Source: Ianthella basta (taxonomy: Eukaryota > Porifera > Demospongiae > Verongiida > Ianthellidae). From it: a stretch of 64,000 bases of DNA. The position numbers and the translations under genes were made by a program. The stretch covers positions 7,308,585 through 7,372,584 of the forward strand of contig OZ025880.1 in assembly GCA_964019415.1 (NCBI GenBank). The letters run 5' to 3'. How positions within the stretch are numbered: position 1 is the first letter of the stretch; each line of letters opens with the position of its first letter. Of the stretch, positions 39,684-49,194 are shown in pieces. The notes beneath the pieces were generated by a model. That model had not been told where the DNA came from, ran no database searches, and was given only the letters and a program-made list of their open reading frames with translations.

Positions 39684-42600
39684 TCAAGTACTTGACACTG
39701 TGTTGTTTTTTATGTGGCATGGTATCCCCACCAGAGTGGAGTAGTCTGTCTGAAAGGTCTGTGCAATGAATGTGTAAGTCGATGATACTCTGGAGTGGAA
39801 GGGGAGGGGGGAGGGGAGTGGAGGGGAGGGAGTGGAAGGGGAGGGGAGGGCAGGGGGGAGGGGAGGAGAGGGGAGGGGAGGGGAGGGAGGGGGGAGGGGA
39901 GAGAAAGGTTTGACTGTTACACACATGTGTCCTTTAGTCTGCTAAAAGCTATAACTTACTGGATAGAGAAATATATTACAGATTGCTCATTAGGTAATAG
40001 TGAGCAGAGCATCCTAACAAGGAGAGGGAAACATGACACAGGTTAGGGTGATGAGTGCACATCATCACCACACACCACCCACCACACACTACACACCACA
40101 CACCACCCACCACACACTACACACCACACACCACACACCACACACTACACACCACACACCACACACCACCCGCCACTCACTACACACCACCCGCCACTCA
40201 CTACACACCACCCGCCACTCACTACACACCACCCGCCACTCACTACACACCACACACCACACACTACACACCACACACCACACACCACCCGCCACTCACT
40301 ACACACCACCCACCACTCACTACACACCACCCGCCACTCACTACACACCACCCACCACACACCACACACCACCCGCCACTCACTACACACCACCCGCCAC
40401 TCACTACACACCACCTACCACTCACTACACACCACCCGCCACTCACTACACACCACCTGCCACTCACTACACACCACCCACTACACACCACTCACTACAC
40501 ACCACCCGCCACTCACTACACACCACCCGCCACTCACTACACACCACCCGCCACTCACTACACACCACCCGCCACTCACTACACACCACCCGCCACTCAC
40601 TACACACCACCTACCACTCACTACACACCACCCACCACTCACTACACACCACTGCTGCTACTCACACAATATATTTAGCCTCCTCTCCTTCAAAGGTGCA
40701 GGGCACATCCACGTTGTTCTGAAGGAGAAGACAAACACACACAAACAGTATTTCCAGGAGCACATGGAAACTGTGAGTACTTGTAGCACCTCTACCCCCA
40801 GGGTCCTCCCTCCATGCCCCACCTCTTCCCCATCCCAGTGCCCCCCCAGTGCCCCACCCCCCACCCCCAGTGCCTCACCCTCACCGTTGTGTCTGATAGG
40901 AGAGGCAGTGTCAGACCAGTTTTCATGGTCCTCCCAACCATAGTCAAGTCGTGCATCACAGACACATTAAGCTGGCTGACAGTCACTGCTACGAAGTTGG
41001 GGTTCTGCATGTGGATGTGTACCTGCACACAACAGGGTGGGGTTACCATAGCAACACTACCATGGTTACACTGAGACGACTGAGATGATCACTCCCCTTG
41101 GTTGCCATAGATACACTAAATAAACATGTTCCTCACGACTCACCCCAACATCCATGGTGACCTTGAAGTTGGTTTCATTGATGACATCCCACTGTCCAGT
41201 GCTGTACTTAAACTGCTTGATTGTGACAGGACGTTGGAAGAGCAAGAAAACGCTCAGTGCTGCTGCCACTATGCCTGCTATTAGCAGTAGCATGCACATG
41301 GAATAGTAGCAACAGCTGAACAAGGGAAGGAGGGAGGGAGGAGGGGGAGGGGGAAGTGTCAGTGGGAGGGAGAAGGGAGTAAGTGTATGCGGTACGAAGT
41401 GAATAAGTGCATCCTACCTAATGTAGCATAAGGTGAACAATACTACAACTGAATACTACACAACACACACACACACACACATCTCACACACTGACACACG
41501 CACGCACACACACACACACACACACACTGATGCACACACACACGCACACACACACATATACACAAAGTCTTACAATCTGTTTGGTTGTTTCAGTTGTTGG
41601 TTGTGTTGGTTGCTGTGGGAGATGATAGGTACCAACTCCCCATCATGGGCTGGAAGGATCAGGGGGCAACAATGATGTAATGCACACCGCTACTATATTT
41701 AGAACAACGCACCCCACCCACCACTGCATACTGAGCCAGAGTACACTTGAGCCAGGAGTGGTAGCATTAGCTCAACAGGTTAACTATCATGAAGACCAGT
41801 GAAACACCTCCATCCCTAAACTACAATAGTCCCTAGTCTCATGTAGCCGGACCGCCATCTTTGCTCAGACCCCGCCTTCACAAAAGACGAAGGTGGGGTC
41901 TGAGCAAAGATGGCGGTCCGGCTACACGAGACTAAATAGTACCTACACACGTCACGTACAGAAAGGACATAGCTGTGTTGGGTCCAGCAATCACAGTCCA
42001 GGGGTGCTGCTTGTGTAAGCACATGCTGTATGCATACAACGTTTGTGGGACTATGCTTTTTTGTGGGGAACATATGGGAATTGCGAAAGTATAATCATGA
42101 AAACCATCAGGAGGGGTCCATAAAATAAATGTCCCATAAAAATTCATACGCATAGCTTTAATATTAAATTCATAATATTTCAAGAGGTTGCATGTGATTG
42201 CATGACATGACAACAGCCTGTCTGGGCTGAGTGGTGGTGATGGCGCTTGCGCATGATAGTTGTAACGACCACTGGCAGAATGTAACGACCGCTGGACGAA
42301 CTGAACAACGCAGCAGCAAGATCAACAGCACAACAACCACACGTGCTTACAGCTGAGCATGCGCATAACCATGCAGCAATTATAATTACAATCAACTCAA
42401 CAGCAGTAATTACTTAACCACAATTTAGGGGAAACAGGAAACACTACACACTTCCCCCCTTAGTTTGACAGTTCACAAAGAAAAGTCACGAGTGTCCATA
42501 TCGCTGGACAGGCTTCACCTGCCGTCCACTGTGTGTGGTTATCGGTAGGGGTGGGGGGCTGGAAGGAGTCTCTTCCACATCAGGTGGGCTTGTTCTGACT

Positions 42601-45600
42601 GTACTCTCTTGGTTCTGTTCGGCCTGCTCATTCTCCACCAGGGATGGTGTGGAGACATTTTCATTGTAATGGAATAAGGGAGGACTCCAATCAGTTAGCA
42701 CCCCATGGTCGGCACCAGCATCCTCATCAATTAGCAAGGGGCGTACATGATTAGCATGCACCACCCGCTCAGTGCATCCTATCTTCAACACAATAGTTGT
42801 TGGCCCCTTAAGTGCTGTGACCTTCCAAGGTCCCGTCCAACGAAGACCTAGCTTCCCTTTCGTTGGGTTGTTTAACAGAACCTTTTGCCCGACACTGATA
42901 CTTGGCTTGCACCCCAGGTACGATTTTTGCTGCTGATCAGCCAATTCCACTTGGTTAGCATTCACAAGCTCTCTTAGCTCGAGAATCTTGCCCCTTAGTA
43001 CCGCACTATAGTCTGATGGTTACAAGATCGAGGTGCTGGGAAGGTCAGGGGTATGGAGAGAAGGTGGATTGGATCCAAACAAGACCTCATACGGTGACAG
43101 TCCCGTAGTTGCATGCTTGGTCGTCCTGTAGAGAAACAGGAGCAGTTGAAGATGTTCCTCCCAGTCTCTTTCGTTGTTGACATAGGAACGCATGAGGGAG
43201 AGGAGCGATCTGTTCATTCTCTCAACCAATCCATCCCCCATGGGGTGATACGGCGTTGTGCGTGACTTTTTTACCCCGAAGGCCTCACAAAGACCTGCCA
43301 AGATAGTGCTCTCGAAATTTCTCCCCTGATCTGAGTGTAGCTTTCTTGGAGGTCCAACTAGGGAGAAGATGTCATCCTTAAGAACCTGAACAATTCGTTC
43401 AGCCTTCTGGTCTGGTAGCCCACGTGCAAAAGGCCACTTGGAAAAGTAATCTTGGACGACCAAGACATACTGGTTCCCTTGGCTGGATGGGGGAACTTTC
43501 AGGATGTCTACTGCCACCAGCTCCCATGGTTTGCTTGCGATCACTGGTTGTAGGGGTGCAGGCATGCTTTCCGGGGCCTTGGTAAATTGGCATCTTGTGC
43601 AGTAACGGCAGTGATGTACCACATCTCGTCCCTGCCCAACCCAGTAGGCCACCTCTGACAATCGGTCTAAGGTTCGATCAATGCCCTGATGGCCAGACTC
43701 CTCATGGGCAATCTTCAAGAAAGACCTTTGCAGTGACTTGGGCACAACCACCAGGAGCCTTGCCTCCTGCATAGTGGGCGATTGGACCTTTCGGCAAATG
43801 ATACCATTGTGAAGCTCCAATTGTGACCAGATTTGTTGGTAACGCTTCAAGGGATGCCTCCTCCATTCTCCGGTTGCTGGAGGAATAGAGCCATTCAACA
43901 GCTGTTGCTGCACCTGAGACAATGCTGGATCATTTTGTTGGGCCTCTGCAAGGTCTGCTCCTTCCATTGGGGGATCCAGGGCTACCAGAGTAATAGGTTT
44001 CCTTGAAAGGGCATCAGCTCGTTGATTGGTCTCTCCGGGTCTGTATACCACATCAAACTCATATGCCCTAAGTTCCAATGACCAGCGTTCCAGCCGTTGA
44101 GACCGGGCATGGCTGGCTCTGGCTGACTGCAGCCATTCCAAGGGCTTGTGATCGGTTTCCAACTTGAAGCGTGCCCCAATCAAGTAGTGTCGTAGCTTGC
44201 CAACAGCCCAGACAATGGCAAGACACTCCTTCTCAATGGTTGCATACTTCCTCTCTGCTGCTGTCAGTGTACGACTTGCATACTCAACCACTGTGCCTCG
44301 TGCTGTGGTAAGAACTGCGCCAATACCTGTATCCGAGGCGTCTGTTGTCAGGATGAAGGTGTCTGTTCGTCTGGGGTAATCCAGGGCTGGGGGTGTCATT
44401 AGGGCCGCTTTGAGGGATTTAAAGGCCTGTTGTTGCTCATCCTGCCACTGGAAGGTTGCATCATTCTTTGTAAGGTCAGTAAGTGGCCGTGCAATGTCAG
44501 CAAACTTGGGGACAAAGCGACGACAGACATTGGCGAGGCCCAGGAATGACCTGACCTCCTTCTTTGTAGTTGGTATGGGCCAGTCAGCCACGGCATGTGA
44601 CCGCTCCTCTGTTGGGGTCACCCCATCACGGGAATACTGGAACCCTAGGTGAGTGATTGTGTCTCTTCCAAAGAAACACTTTGAACCTCTGAGGGTGAAT
44701 CCTGCTGCTTGTAGGCTGCCAAGGACCCGTTGGAGGTCACTGATGTGCGACTCCATGTCATCAGAAAATACAATGCAGTCATCAACATAGTTGTCTACAC
44801 AGTCCTTGCAGTGTTTGAGGACTATGTCCAGTCCTCGTTGGCAGGTTTGTGTGGCTCCAGTCAGTCCATAGGGCATGACAGTGAACTCCCAGAGGCCATA
44901 GCCGGGCCCGGGGCAGAAGGCTGTTTTCTCAATGGACCTCTCGTCCATGGGAAACTGCCAATAGGCACTGCGAAGATCAATTTTGGAGAATACTTGCTTG
45001 CCTGCTAGCTTCTGTTGGGGTCCCTCTGCTCTGGGCACTGGGTAGGAGTCCTTTTTGGTGTGCTTGTTAAGCTGCACATAGTCCACGCAGATTCTGATTT
45101 CACCGTTGCTCTTTGGCACATAGACAGCTGGTGCACACCATGGACTGTTGCTTGGTCGAATAATGCCATCAGCGGCCATCTCTTGAAGTTGATCACGAAC
45201 GCAGTCTTGGTACTGGAAGGGTATGGGGCGGGCGGTACTTTGACTGGCTCAGCATCACCTGTGTCGATTACATGCTCTGCAATGTCTGTTGTTCCCAACT
45301 GTGTTTTGAAAAGGTCTTCATGTTCTTTCAGAACTGTAGCAAGAGCTGGATGGTAGTCTTTGGGTGTGTCAAACTCCTCATGTGTGGCAGTGTTGTCTTT
45401 GAAGGGCGCAGCTTGGGGATACTCTCCGTCTAGAACCAACATGCAGGAGTTGGTTGCTCTTAGACTGAGCCTGCCTTCCTGAGTCATGGATCCTCTGCTG
45501 TGGAATGTGCCTTTCTCAAAGTCAATGATCAAGCCATGTCTTGTTAGGAAGTCGCATCCTAGAATAGCGGGAGCTGATAAGTGTTCCACCACAACAAATG

Positions 45601-47694
45601 TTTGACGGGTAGTGAGGCTGGGCAAGCATACCTCCATGGTGGTGAGCCCCACAGGAGTGAGGGCTCTGCCATCTGCATTCACCAAACACGTGGGGCCCAT
45701 GGGTTCCAATTTGCTGGGTGAAACATAGTCCTGAACCACCACTGAGCAGGAGGCTCCAGAATCCAACAAAATCTCTACCTTGTGGTTGTTCAGCTGTCCA
45801 CGTGTATAGGCTGCCTTGGTAGTGTTTGCAAATTCTGATAATGAGGGTACGTACTCTGGTTCTCGAGCGTTTAGTTGTGGTAGGGGATGCCCCCCGCTCG
45901 ACGGGTTGGGACGCCCCCTTTGTCGTTTCCCTGGGTTTGGCACTGACGCGCGATGTGCCCCCTTCCCCCACATCGGAAACACACTATGTCACGCACAGAT
46001 GCAGACCTGCAATTCCGTGCTAGGTGTCCCGGCTTTCCACACTTGAAACACCGGCTACTGACTGCTGCGTCAGGGCGACGGGAGCTAATGGCAGCCAGCT
46101 GTGCTGACACTTAGGAAACAGCCTCTTCTAGCTTCTCAAGGCGCCGATCACTTAGACTAGGATTTCTAGTGTCAACCTGACTCACCTGCTCTGACGCTCT
46201 TTGAAAGATCAACAGGAGTTCCCGTGCCTTTGCTATTGTCTGGTCGTAGGTTAGCTTGGGAAGGAGCTTTAGCTGGAAGGAGATCTTCTCCGGGAGAGCT
46301 GTTGTCAAATGGAAGCGTAACTCTGTCTCTCTGGCTTCCGGAGGGAGATCTGGGGAAGCCTTATCCAGAAGTTTCTCCATATCCCTGGCTAGTTCGTCCA
46401 CACTCTCTCCATCACGGAGCCGTCGTCGGGCTAGTTCATCGCGGGCGCTTAGCCTGTCTTCATCTGTGTCGGGGCTCAATCGCTCTAGAAGGGCTTTCTT
46501 CAGATCGTTGTATGATCCCTTGTCCCCGTCCGGCAAGGCGTCAAAAATGGCCCACGCTCGGCCGCGGAGGAGCGTCGGCAGGCGTAGAAGTTGCTTCTCT
46601 GCATTCCATTCATTGGCGGCGGCACACACCTCGTAGCGTTTGAACCACGATTTGGCGTCCTTGTCTTGCAAGGGCTCTGGAAGAGCTAGACCAACGCTGG
46701 AAGCCATTCTCCCGGGTTTCGGCACCAGAATGTAACGACCGCTGGACGAACTGAACAACGCAGCAGCAAGATCAACAGCACAACAACCACACGTGCTTAC
46801 AGCTGAGCATGCGCATAACCATGCAGCAATTATAATTACAATCAACTCAACAGCAGTAATTACTTAACCACAATTTAGGGGAAACAGGAAACACTACAAT
46901 AGTGGAGTCACTGAAGGAAAGGATTGGGAAGTTTTGCTAGTACAGCCGATTTCAGAATAGTTGGCCAAAAGGTAAATGGCAAATGGCATGACGTCATAGC
47001 AAATGGCAATACTGTACAATAGGAGTGACGTAATGGCAAGCAGTTAAACTAATAGTGACGTCACGCCATTTGGTCGTTTTGCCATTTGCCATTTTGGCCA
47101 ACCGTTCTGAAATCGACTGTAAACAAACAAGAAATGTATAAATTGGACCCATAAGCTGGTCAGAAAATGAAAGGGTTCTTGTCCATGCAGCCAAAGTGGA
47201 ACACAATTTTTGTTCACTCTCTCTGTGAGTCTTACTCAAAGCACGTTAATTTAATCAAGTTCAAGCAGAAGCATGAACTCCTTGTAAAGACAGGATGGCG
47301 CAATATTATGAGTGATGCGCGCTGAGCAGCCACATCGAATATCGACGTTAATTGACATCAGCGTGGGGTCGTGTATGGCTCTAGATCGACGGCAGGAGTG
47401 ACAAACGGCAAATGCATGTCAGACGCAGACATACACAAACGATCGATGTCTGACGCATACAAGGTGTCGGTCACATGACCGATGGCAGTACCGCTGTCCG
47501 ACTACGGCTACCTCTCGGCTCCTCCCAGGACCCTTGCCACTACAGGTAGCTAGACAATTCCTGAACAACTCATATGAACTACATAGCAACTGAGATCGCA
47601 CCACAGCACTCCACTGCACACGCGCACAGATGCCCGCAGCCAGATAGCTACATACAGGCTGCCACTTACCATCGTCCAAACTACGGTCTCGCAT
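39684..47694 (-). CDS. TMEM106-like: TMEM106-like protein, paralogue A (7 exons)
   Basis: Exons: 47694-47670 (tentative), 41649-41574, 41315-41144, 41022-40885, 40718-40666, 40013-39960, 39789-39684. The total is 624 nt, 207 residues plus TGA, with all phases consistent. Residues about 33-58 form one membrane segment (MLLLIAGIVAAALSVFLLF) followed by RPVTIKQF and a beta-rich luminal LEA2-like domain (NPNFVAVTVSQLNVSVMHD, VDVPCTFEG). TMEM106 proteins are type II lysosomal/endosomal membrane proteins. Exons 2-7 match paralogue B in position, phase and stop. The N-terminal CPTCQGTGR exon of paralogue B is missing; a 25-nt exon (MRDRSLDD) with a GTAAGT donor fits in phase instead. An LTR retrotransposon sits in intron 1. 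Exon 1 is the least certain part. Confidence 0.75.
39790..39905. repeat. Purine-rich (GGGGAGGG)n tract at the exon 7 acceptor of paralogue A
   Basis: A CT-rich array on the coding strand abutting the acceptor AG at 39791-39790. The paralogous site at 49301-49400 has the same array. Confidence 0.9.
40053..40660. repeat. 21-bp minisatellite (ACCACCCGCCACTCACTACAC)
   Basis: About 28 copies plus shorter ACACACCACACACC forms fill the intron between exons 5 and 6 of TMEM106 paralogue A. Paralogue B has only a roughly 50-bp stretch of the simple CACACACCACACAC form at the same place (49550-49590), so the expansion followed duplication. Confidence 0.95.
41827..41940. mobile_element. Foldback MITE inserted in TMEM106 paralogue A intron 1
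   Basis: Arms of about 45 nt (41835-41880 and 41889-41934; tips TAGTCTC/GAGACTA) are inverted copies with only a few mismatches, around a 9-nt loop. It is flanked by AATAGT on both sides. The aligned site in paralogue B (near 52478-52492) reads CTGCAATAGCACCTTC without the insert, i.e. an empty site. Confidence 0.85.
42281..42448 (-). repeat. 3' LTR (168 bp)
   Basis: Identical to the 5' LTR. It is followed, on the element strand, by a 20-bp extension (42280-42261) that ends in a second copy of GGTCGTTACA. Confidence 0.95.
42449..42462 (-). other. Polypurine tract
   Basis: On the element strand AAGGGGGGAAGTG directly precedes the 3' LTR, the expected position for plus-strand priming. Confidence 0.8.
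42486..45179 (-). pseudogene. pol: RT-RNase H-integrase region of the LTR element, with internal TAA
   Basis: From 45179 the frame carries the RT catalytic box NYVDDCIVFSDD, RNase H (TTDASDTGIGAVL), an HHCC zinc-binding domain (HEESGHQG and CRYCTRCQ) and the integrase D,D,E core (VAVDIL, SDQGRNFES, VERMNR). A TAA at 43022-43020 interrupts it. The same frame resumes and encodes the integrase C-terminal GPY/F-type domain (LRWTGPWKV) and a Pro-rich tail to 42486. Confidence 0.9.
45005..45982 (-). pseudogene. pro: Protease region and start of RT of the LTR element
   Basis: An open frame, -1 relative to gag, contains the aspartic protease motif LLDSGASCSVV and a later ILGCDFL block typical of Ty3/gypsy proteases. 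It then enters the RT N-terminal segment (LGTTDIAEHVIDTGDAEPVKVP) and loses the RT frame near 45215-45225. The RT continues in the -1 frame at 45179 and below. Confidence 0.85.
45871..46707 (-). pseudogene. gag: gag of the LTR element, interrupted by TAA
   Basis: A capsid-like region starts at the ATG near 46707 (MASSVGLALPEP) and runs about 198 codons to a TAA at 46113-46111. The same frame then continues 79 codons and contains two CCHC zinc knuckles (CFKCGKPGHLARNC and CFRCGGRGHIARQC). The stop thus separates capsid from nucleocapsid. It may be a disabling mutation or, less likely, a readthrough stop. The protease frame overlaps the end of this frame by about 110 nt in the -1 frame. Confidence 0.85.
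46710..46727 (-). other. Primer-binding site complementary to tRNA-Phe
   Basis: The plus strand reads TCCCGGGTTTCGGCACCA, the 3' end of animal tRNA-Phe(GAA) plus CCA, matching over 18 nt. It begins 3 nt inside the 5' LTR. The tRNA identity rests on my knowledge of the animal tRNA-Phe sequence. Confidence 0.85.
46731..46898 (-). repeat. 5' LTR (168 bp)
   Basis: Starts TGTAGTGTTTCC and ends GGTCGTTACA on the element strand (TG...CA). Identical over its length to the 3' LTR by base-by-base reading. It is very short for this superfamily. Confidence 0.95.
46941..47121. mobile_element. Tc1/mariner-type MITE
   Basis: Terminal inverted repeats CAGYCGATTTCAGAA with TA at both outer edges. The inverted similarity extends inward through GTTGGCCAAAA and AAATGGCAAATGG to two TGACGTCA sites. 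About 180 bp, no coding capacity. Confidence 0.75.
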
Positions 47695-48180
47695 ACTTCG
47701 AGTCTCGGCTAAAAAGACTACGCAGCTCAGAGCTCTCCAGCTAGCGGCTCTTTGTCACCCTCTCGGAGTCTCTCTCCTCTTTAATATGAAGGAATGTATA
47801 TATATAATATGTTTATATACCGTATCCTCTCTTATAATTTCATTTTCGTCAATATAAGGAGGAAACTACATAACTGAGCTCATAAGGGGATGACCCTAGT
47901 CTGGCTTATACCTGGACTGTCCCAAGTAAGCCAGACTAGGGGTGACCCATAAAGGCTTTGACATGTCATGTGACTCTGTAATGAAATAGCAGTGCTACAG
48001 TACACATGACAGTTGAATTAGCAATACATGCATATGCGTGAAGGTGAGCTAAATTTGCATGGCATGTAACTACCCAGTAAATAGTGCTGTTGCAGATCAG
48101 CAGCTTGATATTGTTCATATGACACATGCACTCAGCATGAATTATATAGTATAGAGTTCATCATACTAACTGTCATAGAG
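47695..48180. other. Upstream region of TMEM106 paralogue A
   Basis: No gene. A 14-bp inverted repeat (CCTAGTCTGGCTTA and complement) occurs at 47894-47940. The rest is AT-rich, nonrepetitive sequence that may include a promoter for paralogue A. Confidence 0.45.
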
Positions 48181-48445
48181 ATACGACACCTCTTCTTCAC
48201 GACCCTGCTCAGCTCACAGCGAACCAACTATTGCTAAATGAAAAACAAAGTGGGTGAAACCCATCATGTGTGTGTGCGAGACTCACCCACTTCATCGGGG
48301 ACCAAATTTGAGTGATTTTTCTGCACGTGGGGCCGCAAAATATTCCCCGCAAAATTAGTAGATTTCCCGGGAGTTTGCTGTTATCTGCAGGCCGAAGCAC
48401 CGCACTGTGCACACCTCACTTGAAAACAGGACCGATGCAACTGTT
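48181..48445 (-). repeat. Duplicate of the nischarin-gene 5' flank
   Basis: Closely similar to 38986-39265 (GCTCAGCTCACAGCGAACC, then TGCTAAATGAAAAACAAAGT and so on), i.e. the sequence just upstream of nischarin exon 1. No nischarin exon follows here, so this is a promoter-region remnant carried by the segmental duplication. Confidence 0.85.
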
Positions 48446-49194
48446 GGGTCAGATTTCTAACCGTGTAGATGTTCTAGTAAGACATTTTAAGCAGAGTCTG
48501 GACAACCTGAGACCTCACACTATCATTGTACTTCCCTTTCTTGGAATTATTAATGGCTCGTGCAGTAAAAATGTCTGTATGTACATGTGTGTGGCTCACC
48601 CATTAATGGGGTCAATGTAGCCATGTCCTGTGCAGTGGTATTACAAGTGTGTGTGTGTTTTCTGCACATGGGGCCACAAAATATTCCCCCCAAAATTTAT
48701 TAACGTGCGCTGTTAGTCCGGAAGGTCCCTGCACTATTGTGTGTGCACCCAGATGCAACTGGAAGACTAGTACTGCAGTGGTGTTCAGCCACTCTCCAAC
48801 CTATCTCCACCTCACAGCTGACAGCTGCACCCACCCCAGCACCAGAGTGCATCTCCTTCCCTGCAACGTCTCCCCGTCTTCTCCAACAGTCAGTCAATGC
48901 AATGCAATCGAAGCCCACTTTAAGCATACAAACAACCACTACCATCCCTACATAGACAGCACTACCATGCTGTCTGATACACCATGTGGCCAGCGTCACT
49001 TGGATGGATTAGATTGGAGTGTCCTAGCCACCTGGAGTGTAGTGACAGCCGCAGTGTGTGTGTCCATGTGCATTCAACTGAACCTGCACTTGACAATGAC
49101 AATTGACACCTACCACCAACTGGTAGAACAACAGAGATATATAATTATGGTCTTTAAAATGCAATGTTAACTTAGTGTGACATGACACAAAGTG

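Larger units (their letters stand above)
42261..46898 (-). mobile_element. Ty3/gypsy-type LTR retrotransposon (defective, recent)
   Basis: A 4.6-kb element in minus orientation within intron 1 of TMEM106 paralogue A. It has two identical 168-bp LTRs (46731-46898 and 42281-42448), a tRNA-Phe primer site, a purine tract and gag-protease-RT-RNase H-integrase order. ATAGT flanks both ends (42256-42260 and 46899-46903) as a 5-bp target duplication, but the left copy lies outside an additional 20 bp (42261-42280). Identical LTRs indicate a young insertion, yet the coding region has two in-frame TAA codons and a frame break inside the RT N-terminus, so this copy should not make full proteins. Confidence 0.93.

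Noticed and set aside
40033..40722. Plus-strand frames of about 210-230 codons rich in Thr, His and Pro
   Set aside because: These are read-through of the 21-bp minisatellite in a TMEM106 intron.
42281..42448. The LTR with its immediately flanking bases as a complete insertion boundary
   Set aside because: Flanks CAGAA (left) and ATAGT (right) do not match; only the 20-bp-extended end at 42261 gives a matching 5-bp duplication.
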